Source: an uncultured Victivallales bacterium
Lineage (GTDB): Bacteria > Verrucomicrobiota > Lentisphaeria > Victivallales > UBA1829
Length of the DNA: 64,000 nt
Assembly (NCBI GenBank): GCA_934644965.1
Contig: CAKUDG010000001.1
Location: forward strand, 297,064-361,063
Direction of reading: 5' to 3'
The translations under genes and the position numbers were made by a program. Of the stretch, positions 15,764 through 24,750 are shown piece by piece. Under the pieces are notes generated by a model that saw only the letters and a program-made list of their open reading frames with translations, was not told where the DNA came from and ran no database searches. How positions within the stretch are numbered: the first letter of the stretch is position 1; each line of letters opens with the position of its first letter.

Positions 15764-17845
15764 TTATGATTTCACCGGTCCGAAAATATTGTGATACTTC
15801 CTGGAATTCAAGGATTCGACAAACGCAGTGATTTTTGTGGAAGTGCTGCACGGGTCGGTCGTCGGATCCATGCAGTCTCCGTCCAGAATCAGGAGCGGGA
15901 GATTGACTTTTCTCAGTTCCTCCCGCAGGTGTTTGGTGAAACAGCTGTCCGCAAGGGAACAGCGCCCGAAACCGTGGTTGTAAAGTACGCAGCCGTTGAG
16001 CTTGGCCTTTTCCGCGTTGGAACTGATGTAATGGACCCTCAGCTTGGGATCCAGATACCCGACAGTCAGGAGCTTCCGTGCCAGCGAACGGTACGGGTCA
16101 TCCGGATCCAGATCCATCCAGTCGACGAAATTCACCTCTTCAAAGACAATGGGCGCATTGCATCCCGTTTCCAGATAGTCGAGGATCTTGGTGTCATAAA
16201 ACGGCGGCAGGTGAAGCCAGAGCAGACGATGCGTATCCTCCACCGCATAACGTTTTTCCATAATCTCTTTTCTGGCAAGGAGTTCCTCATAAAACTGCTT
16301 CTGAATGTCAATCAGTTCCCTGCGGCCCCAGAGCTGGGAAAAGAGGATGGCGTTGTAAATGCCTTCGGCCCCGCGGATGAGCGGGGGGCTGTACCAGCGG
16401 AGCTCGTTGCACTTCTTGGAAATCTCCGCCGCAAGATTTGAAAAATGACACGCTTCCGACAAACGGCCGGGATCCATCTTCAGATTCAGCGCCTTTTCCA
16501 TCAGGGAAACCGATTTCTGCAGCCCCTCCGCGATGGTTTCAACCGCATTTTCATCATTCATGTTCACCGGGGTGTGAAGAGAATAAAACTTGTCCGTGAA
16601 ATGATACTGCCGCGCCAGGTCCTGAAAAATTCTCTCCCCCTGCTGGCAGGGCTGGGAGGTGGACACCGCAAATCCGGGCGGATTCAGTTCAATTCCCTCC
16701 AGTACACGCAGAAAGGAACAGGTTTCCCCCGCAAATCCCTTGTATGCCGCTATGTCAAAGGCTTTTTTCACACGCTTGGAATTTCTGGCAAACAGCGCAG
16801 CATAGGTTTCAAGGGTCAGCATTTTCACGCCGAGAGCGTTCAGAATCTCGGTGGGGAAAAAGAGATTCCGCCAGACAGTGGGCATGTTGCTCTTGGAGAA
16901 AAAGTCCTTGCGCGTCATGTTGGAACGCATCGCCACGGACTTGAGCGGCACTTCGGCAGAGGGATACTCCACCCGTTTCAGCACCAGACGGTCCTTCAGC
17001 CCCGCATACTGCCGGGCAAGACAGGCCGCACCAAGCGCACCCATCACACGGTGATATTCCGGAATAATCACATTGTTGTTCGTGATCTCATGCAGATAAT
17101 GCGCGACGGCGCGGTTGGAAGCGACCCCCCCCTGAAACACAATGTCGCCCTTATAATTGAACAGCAATTCCCCGACACCGGAAATAATGGTCCTCGCCTG
17201 CGCACGGCAGGCTCCCGCTATGATCTGACCGAGAGGAAAACGATTCTTGAATTTGTTGATGGAAGTGGCGCTGAGCACCGCACAGATGCTGGAAAACTCC
17301 AGATCCGAATCATAATCCACCTTCTCGGCCATCTGTTCCACAGGAACATTGAGCTTCGCCGCGACGCTGTCCAGAAACGCCCCGGTCCCGGCGGCGCAGA
17401 TCCCGCTCATTTTCGAGGTCCACATTCCCATGGCCTCGTTGTAAATCATCGCCTTGCTGTCCTGTCCCCCGACATCCAGAATCGCTTTCACTTCCGGATG
17501 AAAATGACGCGCTCCCGCCACATGGGCGGAAACTTCGCTGACCTGAAAATCATAATGGATAAAACGACGCGTATCCTCAACAATCTGACTGCCAGTCACC
17601 ACTGTGCAACATACCGCTTCCTGAGCAATTCCCGCCTCCGCCAGAAACGCCTCCACAATCTTTTTCACGGATCCCATGTTGCACGCGCCGCAGCTCGAAC
17701 AGCGCCCGCTGCAGGTCAGTCTCCCGGAATCAACAGGCTTCGTCCTCTGGTACGTGCTGTGAAAGACCTTCCCTTCCTCTGTCAGCAACACCGCTTTGAA
17801 CGTGGTTGAACCGATATCAATTCCCAGATAGTACTTTTCCATCAT
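15764..17845 (-). CDS. BadF/HgdC-type activase fused to 2-hydroxyacyl-CoA dehydratase-like subunit
   Basis: 693 residues from the ATG at 17845 (a second ATG follows; an upstream ATG at 17875 has a poorly placed ribosome site). The N-terminal ~260 residues are an ASKHA-fold activase: YLGIDIGSTTFKAV, ILDVGGQDSK, ICAAGTGAFLD (a 4Fe-4S ligand Cys) and FQGGVASN. The C-terminal ~400 residues resemble the D component (HgdB-like), ending with a Cys-containing GFGRCSLADSC region. By family knowledge, activases use ATP to push one low-potential electron into a dehydratase. An additional four-Cys motif (Cys45, 49, 52, 55) sits in the N-terminal domain. The second canonical activase Cys region is divergent (SSICAVLSATSI). 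No partner alpha/beta dehydratase genes lie nearby, so the substrate is unknown. Confidence 0.88.
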   Translation of the reverse strand: MMEKYYLGIDIGSTTFKAVLLTEEGKVFHSTYQRTKPVDSGRLTCSGRCSSCGACNMGSVKKIVEAFLAEAGIAQEAVCCTVVTGSQIVEDTRRFIHYDFQVSEVSAHVAGARHFHPEVKAILDVGGQDSKAMIYNEAMGMWTSKMSGICAAGTGAFLDSVAAKLNVPVEQMAEKVDYDSDLEFSSICAVLSATSINKFKNRFPLGQIIAGACRAQARTIISGVGELLFNYKGDIVFQGGVASNRAVAHYLHEITNNNVIIPEYHRVMGALGAACLARQYAGLKDRLVLKRVEYPSAEVPLKSVAMRSNMTRKDFFSKSNMPTVWRNLFFPTEILNALGVKMLTLETYAALFARNSKRVKKAFDIAAYKGFAGETCSFLRVLEGIELNPPGFAVSTSQPCQQGERIFQDLARQYHFTDKFYSLHTPVNMNDENAVETIAEGLQKSVSLMEKALNLKMDPGRLSEACHFSNLAAEISKKCNELRWYSPPLIRGAEGIYNAILFSQLWGRRELIDIQKQFYEELLARKEIMEKRYAVEDTHRLLWLHLPPFYDTKILDYLETGCNAPIVFEEVNFVDWMDLDPDDPYRSLARKLLTVGYLDPKLRVHYISSNAEKAKLNGCVLYNHGFGRCSLADSCFTKHLREELRKVNLPLLILDGDCMDPTTDPCSTSTKITAFVESLNSRKYHNIFGPVKS

Positions 17846-18093
17846 GCAAAATGCTTTCCTTGTATGTTGATCCATCCTTCCGGGATTTTCTCACAAGCTC
17901 CCGCGATCTCCGGGAAAGGCGGCGACAGGCTCCGGAACACTTCAAGCCTGTAATATAGCCTGTTTTTCATTTTTTTCCAATGCAGGCAGAAGTGGAAAGA
18001 ATATTTTTTCCGCATGGCCGGGGGCCCCCGGAAAGGGAAAAAGGGCGCGGAAGCAAAAAGATGTTTCCCAGAACAACAATGATGAAAAAAACT

Positions 18094-20994
18094 TCATCTC
18101 CGGTTCAGCAGATAGGCATGGAGAAGCTCCGCTATCTCCTGTGATTTTCCTGCGGGAAAGAGCGAATCGGGCAAAGCGGGTCTCTCCGGTCCATAGGCAG
18201 ATGGAAAATCCGACATTTTCCGGTAGTCGGCATTCAGTTCCAGAAAGTCCACACCGTACTCGCGTTTGAATTCTCGGAGCAGAGACACGAATTTTTCATC
18301 TGAAACGGGATCCGCGAAGTCAGGATGGGAGGGCAGCGGAGGCGCCAGCTTGATCGAACGCACAGAAGAAAGTTCGCGCAGCGCCTGGAGAAGAAATGCG
18401 ATCGCCCGCGCTTCATCACGCATGGAAATCGTTTTGCGCCGGGACTGGGTCATGGGAATCAGAAGCGCCGTATCCGCAGAACTCTTCCGGATTCCTTCAA
18501 AAAGGGCGGGAAGGCTTTCCAGACTCTCGCGCCCGCTCTCCTCCGGACTCCTTTTCCAGGAAAGAAATTCCAGCGCCACAGCGTCTTTTGCCAGTTCTTT
18601 TTCCAGATCTTCCCGGAACGAACCGAAATCCTCGGCAATCACCAGAACCTTCTTCACGGAACTGAATTCGCGGGAAATGGCTTTCGGCAGCTGCCAGGCT
18701 CTCAGATCATGCAGAGTCGGACGGTGCAGAAGAGGAACAACCCGGATATCCCCGTCGTAAAACCCATCTGCAGCAAAGTTCAAACGCCCGAGAAAACGAA
18801 GCGGCAGCACCGCCACTTTCCTCCGTTCAAACTCCAGCCCGGGAATGAACAGTGAAAATTCCGAAAACGAAGGCTGCGAACGGAAAGACGCCCCATCCAC
18901 TTTCATCGGATACTTCAGAAGCACGTCCTGCGCAAAACGGTCCACATGCTCCTGCTGCAGCGAAGGCACCGCAAGAAGCAGGGGACGGTTCAACACATCA
19001 TGGGAAGAAGTCAGGCTCCTTCCCGCCGACGCCTTCAATCCCGCATTCAGCGCAAGCGGAAGACGCGAACGAATCTCCGTATAAAAATCCAGCGTCTCGT
19101 CCTCATACAGAAAATACGGCGCCCAGATCTTCAGCGACAGATCCGGACGCACCGGAATCCGGGGCGTGCTCCGCTCCGGAAGATAAATCGGAAGCGGCGC
19201 AAAATCCGGAGAATCCGGAAGAGCATACAGCACATTGCCATTCCCATTTTCATTCCCATTTTCATTCCCGTCCCCACTTTCATTTCCATTATCGTTCGCA
19301 CTCTGTGCCTTCATCTCCTTCTCATCAGACGGAGAAGCGGAAGTCATCGTTGTTCCCGCAGCGGAAGAGTTCTCCGCTTCCTCCTTGAGTGCGACCACAT
19401 TCATCTGCCCGGGATATTCCTTCCCGTTCAGACGCCAGGCACGGATTCCCGGATTGCCGGGCACATCCGCGGAGTCAAAGGCGTTCAGAGAATACTTTTC
19501 GTATTTTCCCGTGTACAGAGCGTATTTGTCATGACGCAGCAGCAGCGGATAGCGGAGCCCCGTCCGCGAGCTCAGAGACAGGGGTTCCGCCGGAGTCGCG
19601 GGGGAAAAATTCTCTTCGTTCAGCGTTTCGAAATCCCCCTCCCCCTTCTTCCGCCACGAAGCCGAAATCCAGGTCGACACCGACTGCTTGCAATAGACCA
19701 GCTCCAGAAGATGAATCCCTTTTTCCAGCGGAATGCAGGCAGATTCCTCCGTCCCGATGATTTCGGTGTTCGGAGTTTCGCCGAAGGAACGGATCACGCG
19801 TTTCCCGTCGATGCGCAGAATCCGGGTGGAATTCGCCTTGACTTTGAATTCATATTCACCGCTCTCGGGAACATAGAGATTCCCGCGGAAGAGAACGGTG
19901 AAGCGCCAGCCGGTGTCAAAGGGACGCTTGGGCAGGAAAATCTGGCCGCTTTCCAGACGCCGCGGATTCCCGTTGAAGGCCTCGAAAAGAGTGTCTTCCA
20001 GGCCGTCTTCCGGATCCGTCTTGCGGATCAGAGCAATCTTTTTCAGATTGCTGTCGCGGACTTTCGAGTAATTCCTCAGGGCGGAGTCCGTCTGATTCTT
20101 GCGGCAGGGGAAATGGTTTTTCGGAAGAAGAGCGTAATCGGGAAGCATGGCAAAGGTTTTGCAGCAGCTGAGAGTCGAAGGGAACGGTGTCTTATACAGG
20201 TCCGACTTCGCATGAAATCCGCGAAAGGCCACATTCCTGGCGCAGAAGGGCATCAGGGAATTCCGACAGCGCAAAAACACGTTGCGGAGAAGGGGGCAGT
20301 CTTTTCCTCCGTCACATTTCTGCCAGGGTTTGGAATGGCGCGCGGTATTGCGGATGGCGTTGTTGCATTTGGATATTTCCGTCGGCCGCCACTGATCCGG
20401 AGTCAAAGCCATGCGCTGTTCGCTCTGAAACAGGGTCAGTCTTTCGTTTCCCGGTGCGTCCGGCATGGATTCCGGCTCGCAGGGAGTGGAAAATCCGAAA
20501 TAAAGATACAGCACTGAATCCCGGTCCACCGGGGGAAGAAGGACTCCGCCGTCGGCATACTGATGGGCAGGCATTTTCAGACCCGATGCGTCATAGACTC
20601 TCACACCGTGATCGAATCCGGCGGGAAGGCAGATGCGCCGGTCGTCGGCAATCGCGGCTTTGTCGGATGCGGGAAGAAACACCTCCAGCCTGTAAAGAGC
20701 CTCTCCGCAATGCCATGGAACAGCGGAGGGAAAAGCGTCCGGGGTCTCTCCGCCGTCTTTCCCGCTTTGGACGCTGTCCGGCTCATCAGACGACGGAAGG
20801 GGCGGAACTTCCTCTGGCTGCGGCTGCCGGGTCTGCATGGGAGGAGCCACCTTGCCGTCTCCCGGAGTCTCCGCTGCGGAAACCCTGGAAAAGAGCGAGA
20901 GCAAAATGCTGAAAAACACTAGAAGCAGCACGGAAGAAAAAGTGCGGCTCCATGCGGACAAAGCATCAGAATCAGAATATTTCGCCGACATCAT
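18094..20994 (-). CDS. Secreted PA14-domain protein with SGNH-like C-terminus
   Basis: 966 residues. A signal anchor (residues ~19-41, ending near VSAAE) predicts export. A Pro/Ser-rich linker, a small beta domain and a Cys-rich stretch follow. A PA14-like lectin domain lies at about residues 360-460 (RFTVLFRGNLYVPESGEYEFKV, LRIDGKRV). An Asn/Gly/Glu repeat linker (around 19240-19290) separates it from a C-terminal ~300-residue domain with the strand order of SGNH esterases. That domain has DSLF where a Ser-His-Asp enzyme normally has D-x-x-H, so it may be inactive or the resemblance may be superficial. Its ATG overlaps the stop of the upstream glycosidase gene (ATGA), so the two are translationally coupled. 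A role in binding or modifying an extracellular glycan is inferred. Confidence 0.75.
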   Translation of the reverse strand: MMSAKYSDSDALSAWSRTFSSVLLLVFFSILLSLFSRVSAAETPGDGKVAPPMQTRQPQPEEVPPLPSSDEPDSVQSGKDGGETPDAFPSAVPWHCGEALYRLEVFLPASDKAAIADDRRICLPAGFDHGVRVYDASGLKMPAHQYADGGVLLPPVDRDSVLYLYFGFSTPCEPESMPDAPGNERLTLFQSEQRMALTPDQWRPTEISKCNNAIRNTARHSKPWQKCDGGKDCPLLRNVFLRCRNSLMPFCARNVAFRGFHAKSDLYKTPFPSTLSCCKTFAMLPDYALLPKNHFPCRKNQTDSALRNYSKVRDSNLKKIALIRKTDPEDGLEDTLFEAFNGNPRRLESGQIFLPKRPFDTGWRFTVLFRGNLYVPESGEYEFKVKANSTRILRIDGKRVIRSFGETPNTEIIGTEESACIPLEKGIHLLELVYCKQSVSTWISASWRKKGEGDFETLNEENFSPATPAEPLSLSSRTGLRYPLLLRHDKYALYTGKYEKYSLNAFDSADVPGNPGIRAWRLNGKEYPGQMNVVALKEEAENSSAAGTTMTSASPSDEKEMKAQSANDNGNESGDGNENGNENGNGNVLYALPDSPDFAPLPIYLPERSTPRIPVRPDLSLKIWAPYFLYEDETLDFYTEIRSRLPLALNAGLKASAGRSLTSSHDVLNRPLLLAVPSLQQEHVDRFAQDVLLKYPMKVDGASFRSQPSFSEFSLFIPGLEFERRKVAVLPLRFLGRLNFAADGFYDGDIRVVPLLHRPTLHDLRAWQLPKAISREFSSVKKVLVIAEDFGSFREDLEKELAKDAVALEFLSWKRSPEESGRESLESLPALFEGIRKSSADTALLIPMTQSRRKTISMRDEARAIAFLLQALRELSSVRSIKLAPPLPSHPDFADPVSDEKFVSLLREFKREYGVDFLELNADYRKMSDFPSAYGPERPALPDSLFPAGKSQEIAELLHAYLLNRR
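19240..19270. repeat. 12-bp in-frame tandem repeat
   Basis: ATTCCCATTTTC occurs twice perfectly (19240-19251, 19252-19263) with a partial third copy. It encodes part of an Asn-Glu-Asn-Gly linker in the PA14 protein. The unit length keeps the frame, so copy-number change would alter linker length only. Confidence 0.7.
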
Positions 20995-23825
20995 GCTTCA
21001 CCCCCGGGCAGTTTATCAAGTTTCACCCCCAGATCCACACGGAACGGAGGCAGTTTCAGCAGACGCGGCGCTCCATCACAGCGGATCACGCAGGAAGATG
21101 CGGGCTCCCCCGTCAGCGTATCATAAAAACGCAGCAGATAATCGCCCGGCTCCAGCGGCAGGTCCAGCGGAAGCAGCACCCCGCTGAAAAGACGCGCCGC
21201 CCCGGGATCCGCCGGATACACCAGAAGCTGGGCACGATCATACACCCAGCCGACCGCCTTGTCCGATCCCAGCGGCATCAGGAAGAAATCCATGTACTCC
21301 GATGTGGGAAGCCACCCTGCAATCCGGCTCTCAAAATAGCGGGAAGCGGGGGTGTTCAGCAGAGAGGAAAGCTGCCACTGATGGGGAAAACGCCGGAACC
21401 CTCCGTCCTCCTCCGTCTTTCTCTTCCGGGGGGAAGAAGCATCCTTTCCCCCCCCATCGGAACTTGTTCGCGCATGAGGAAGGTCCCAGGAAGGGACGGT
21501 GGCGAATGGCGGCACATTCTCCTCCAGAAGGATCCGCCCTTCCTTCAGGACACTCCCCGCTTTTCGCAGGTCCACGCCTTTCATGAATTTGGAAAACGCC
21601 AGAAAATGCGGATACATGTTTTTGATATGGACGAAATCATGCCACCAGAGCGAAGGAGTCCCGGCCTGATAAGTAAACGGAGCGCCCCAGAGTCCGCCGT
21701 GAATGTCCGCGCGGACCTGATTGTCCTTGGATCCGAAGTTTGTTCCGCCGTACTCCATGATCATCATGGGCTTGGAAGCGAAGAAGAGATCCCGCCCGTG
21801 TTTCCGGAGCTGGTCGACGATATGAACGTTCGTGCCGCGGTAGGCGTTGCAGGCGATATGAGTGAACTCGGGCGGCTCGATCCCGAGCTGGCGCATGCTC
21901 AGGACGGTGCCCGAATCGCCGCAGATGTGCGTGGACATCAGGTGTCCGCCCTGATCGAGTTCCCGAACCTCCCGCGCGGCTCTGCGGTGCCAGGTGGTCA
22001 TATATCCCTGGCGGTACCGGTTCCAGCCGTCCGCAACCAGATTGACCTCACTCCAGAATTCCACGGCGTAAAGATGGGCTTCCGCACCCCAGCGAGCCAG
22101 GATGTAGCGGTTCCGTTTCCAGTTGGCTCTCTGGGCATCCGGATGGATCCAGAAATCCTGGGAGCGTTTCAGGAAGCCGCCGTTGGCGGCGGCGAAGGCG
22201 GCCTTTGCATTGTAGGGATTGTCTTCCCACTCCTGATCGTTGGCGGTGGAAAGCTTGCCGTGCGCGTCCAGAACAAGGTTGAGATAAATCCCGTTGTCAC
22301 GCGCAAGGCGGAACAGATGATCCAGCTTCCAGGCATTCGCCATGTTGTAGCGTCCAACGCCGTAATAATAGGTCCTGGCGCTGTCCCATTCGAGGGCGTA
22401 GGTCCAGGAAGCCATCCAGATTTCGATGAGATTGATTCCGGCGCGGCCGCAGGCTTCAAAGTAGTCGTCGTAATCATAGGTGCCGCGGTCGGGGAGATGG
22501 CCCCAGTTGAATTTGAATTCGCTCCGGAGGTCCGTGTTCGTGTGAATGTTCAGCCCGACAGGATAGAAGAAGGAACCGTCTGTGAACTCGTAAAAGCGGG
22601 GATTCTCCGTGCTGACACGGATCACTCCCGGATAAGCGGAATCTTCCACATGGACTTCCCGCCACGCAGAAAAAAGCTCCTCCGCTTCCTCCCCGCTCCG
22701 GTCCAGCACATGCAGACGCAAACGGAGCGGACCGCTCTGATGCGGAATCATCCGGAACGCCCAGTAGGGCGCGCCGGAAGGAAACACACTCTCCCGCGTG
22801 AAGTGCCGGTACCTTTCAAAATCCTGGCCGTAAAACGCTGGATAACGCAGATTGAAAAGAGCTGAAGAAGAGGAGGACGTCAGCTTGAGAGAAGCTGCTA
22901 TCTCCTTCCACCGAAAAAGGAAAGGATTGAAATACTCCTCCCGGAGACGGAAAATTTCATGGAATGGCGCCGTGACAGGAAGAGTGTTCCCCGGAAGCGC
23001 AATCTCATAGTTCACCTCAATCTCATCCGGATCAAAGGGATTGAAATATTCCCTGCTCAGCTGGAAACGCGATTCAAAGGTCCGGTTCTTCTCAATTTTT
23101 TCCGGAAGATCCCAGCGGACGATCCGAAGCGGAGGACGCTTCCTCTTCCCGGAAAATCCGGCCTCGGAACATTCCAGAGTCAGACCGCTCCCCTCTTCCT
23201 CCCCATACAGGGAAAGCCCGATCTCATAGGCGCCGGAAGCAATGGCTCCATTCCAGGCGCCATTGTGCCCGACAGGCAGAAAATGACGCCCTGCCTGATC
23301 CGTCACAGCCTCCAGAGTCTGCCATTCGCCGGGAACGAGCGTGTATTCCTTTTCCGTCTGATACCAGTTGCCGTCCTTGTCCTTCGCGAAAATCCACGCT
23401 TTCAGCGGTTTCTTCAGCGGGCCCGAGACCCGGACACGCATGAAAAAGCGCGAAGAATCAAAAAGCTCTTTCTCATGCCGGAAGGAAAGGCGTCCGGCAC
23501 GGCGGAAAAGCAGGGCATTCCCAGGCATCCGGAAGGCAACGGATAAATTCTCCTCCGATGAAACCAGGTTTCCGGAAACAGTTTTCTCCGCGGAAGCTTC
23601 CGCGGATGAAGCATTCTCATTTCCGGCCTCCCCCCCTTCTTCCGCTCCAGAGTGCGGCATGGTGGAGGAAAGCACAGATTCCTTCCCCGCCGCATCACGG
23701 AAAATCCATTCATACTCCGCCGCAGCGCCGGAAAACACGGGAAGAACGAAAAGGCATAAGGAAAGAAGAGATGTCTGAAAAAATGGGAAAAACTGGAAAA
23801 ACTGATCTGATTTCATCATTATCAT
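20991..23825 (-). CDS. Secreted clan GH-A glycosidase
   Basis: 944 residues. The hydrophobic signal peptide spans about residues 8-37. The N-terminal ~400 residues look like two beta-sandwich modules. The catalytic TIM barrel (about 430-800) begins near FYPVGLNIHTNTD. It shows EFWSEVNLV (Glu593, candidate acid/base) and MIMEYGGTNFG (Glu691, candidate nucleophile), the paired Glu arrangement of clan GH-A, closest in feel to GH5-like enzymes. A beta-sandwich tail follows. It probably hydrolyses or trims a polysaccharide outside the cell. The PA14 gene overlaps its stop. The GT2 synthase and prepilin-like genes lie upstream on the same strand, which suggests a combined synthesis, export and editing unit. 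Confidence 0.82.
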   Translation of the reverse strand: MIMMKSDQFFQFFPFFQTSLLSLCLFVLPVFSGAAAEYEWIFRDAAGKESVLSSTMPHSGAEEGGEAGNENASSAEASAEKTVSGNLVSSEENLSVAFRMPGNALLFRRAGRLSFRHEKELFDSSRFFMRVRVSGPLKKPLKAWIFAKDKDGNWYQTEKEYTLVPGEWQTLEAVTDQAGRHFLPVGHNGAWNGAIASGAYEIGLSLYGEEEGSGLTLECSEAGFSGKRKRPPLRIVRWDLPEKIEKNRTFESRFQLSREYFNPFDPDEIEVNYEIALPGNTLPVTAPFHEIFRLREEYFNPFLFRWKEIAASLKLTSSSSSALFNLRYPAFYGQDFERYRHFTRESVFPSGAPYWAFRMIPHQSGPLRLRLHVLDRSGEEAEELFSAWREVHVEDSAYPGVIRVSTENPRFYEFTDGSFFYPVGLNIHTNTDLRSEFKFNWGHLPDRGTYDYDDYFEACGRAGINLIEIWMASWTYALEWDSARTYYYGVGRYNMANAWKLDHLFRLARDNGIYLNLVLDAHGKLSTANDQEWEDNPYNAKAAFAAANGGFLKRSQDFWIHPDAQRANWKRNRYILARWGAEAHLYAVEFWSEVNLVADGWNRYRQGYMTTWHRRAAREVRELDQGGHLMSTHICGDSGTVLSMRQLGIEPPEFTHIACNAYRGTNVHIVDQLRKHGRDLFFASKPMMIMEYGGTNFGSKDNQVRADIHGGLWGAPFTYQAGTPSLWWHDFVHIKNMYPHFLAFSKFMKGVDLRKAGSVLKEGRILLEENVPPFATVPSWDLPHARTSSDGGGKDASSPRKRKTEEDGGFRRFPHQWQLSSLLNTPASRYFESRIAGWLPTSEYMDFFLMPLGSDKAVGWVYDRAQLLVYPADPGAARLFSGVLLPLDLPLEPGDYLLRFYDTLTGEPASSCVIRCDGAPRLLKLPPFRVDLGVKLDKLPGGEA

Positions 23826-24006
23826 CCGGAGGAAGACCGCCCTTCTGCTTTGTCAGCTTTTTTCTTTCCAGCGGATCTCACAGTTTCACAGATTTCACAG
23901 ATTCCCGGAAAAAAAGGGAACGGAAGAAAATCCGGTAGAAAGCGAGAAAGCAGGAGGAAGAAAAGGAAAAGGGAAACATTCCTGTTGCTGAGTTCAATTT
24001 TCCGGC

Positions 24007-24750
24007 TCAGGGCGACCAGGTGCCCTGCTGCCAGTCCGATTTGCTGTAAAACACATTGCCCAGACTGGAGACATTCATCACCGGTTCCAGGACACTTTCG
24101 CTGCGGACATGCCAGAAGCAGCGGATCATCGGGAGCTTGCTGGCCCAGTCCGGACGGGCGAGAAGAACGTTGAGTTTGACATTCTGAAAAGAACCGTCCC
24201 CCAGTGGGACCTTGTCTCCCGCTTCATTGTAGGAATCGCCTTCGCTCCAGGCCCAGAGTCCGCCGCAGAATTCATAGATGTAGCTGACCCAGGGGACATC
24301 TTCGTTCGGGGGTTCGTAGGCGGGGCAGACTTTACTGTTGTCGGGGGAATCGAAGGTGGCGTCGATGGTGTCATAGCTGTCGGATCCCGGGGGACGGTTG
24401 GAGGAGCGTTTCCAAGTGCTGTCGCTGTAGTTTCCGTCGTCGTTGGCATTTTTCTTGGGATCGGAGGGACAGGCGAAGAGCTTGCCGTCCTTGATATAGG
24501 CAGGTTCCAGACGCGAAAGCCATGAGGGGAAACTGTCCTTGTAATCCATCTGGTACGTCCGTATCCCGATGGAGAGCTGCTTGAGATTGTTGAGACAGCT
24601 GGTCTGGCGCGCCTTCTCCCTCGCCGCGCTCAGAGCCGGGAGGAGCATGCCCGCCAGCAGTGCAATGATCGCAATCACCACAAGCAGTTCAATCAATGTA
24701 AACGGTCGGCTTTTTCCTCCGGATTCAAGGTTCCGCATGTTCGACTCCAT
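24007..24750 (-). CDS. Prepilin-like protein next to a GT2 synthase
   Basis: 247 residues from 24750; the in-frame ATG at 24738 has GGAG 6 nt upstream and may be the true start. The prepilin leader is RPFTLIELLVVIAIIALLAG with the conserved +5 Glu, followed by MLLPALSAAREKARQTSC and LNNLKQL, the typical lentisphaeral pattern. The globular domain is rich in Asp, Ser and Trp and contains FACPSDP. The gene overlaps the 3' end of the GT2 synthase gene by up to 26 nt, so the two should be co-translated. This ties the pilin-like protein to polysaccharide synthesis in this locus. Confidence 0.9.
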   Translation of the reverse strand: MESNMRNLESGGKSRPFTLIELLVVIAIIALLAGMLLPALSAAREKARQTSCLNNLKQLSIGIRTYQMDYKDSFPSWLSRLEPAYIKDGKLFACPSDPKKNANDDGNYSDSTWKRSSNRPPGSDSYDTIDATFDSPDNSKVCPAYEPPNEDVPWVSYIYEFCGGLWAWSEGDSYNEAGDKVPLGDGSFQNVKLNVLLARPDWASKLPMIRCFWHVRSESVLEPVMNVSSLGNVFYSKSDWQQGTWSP

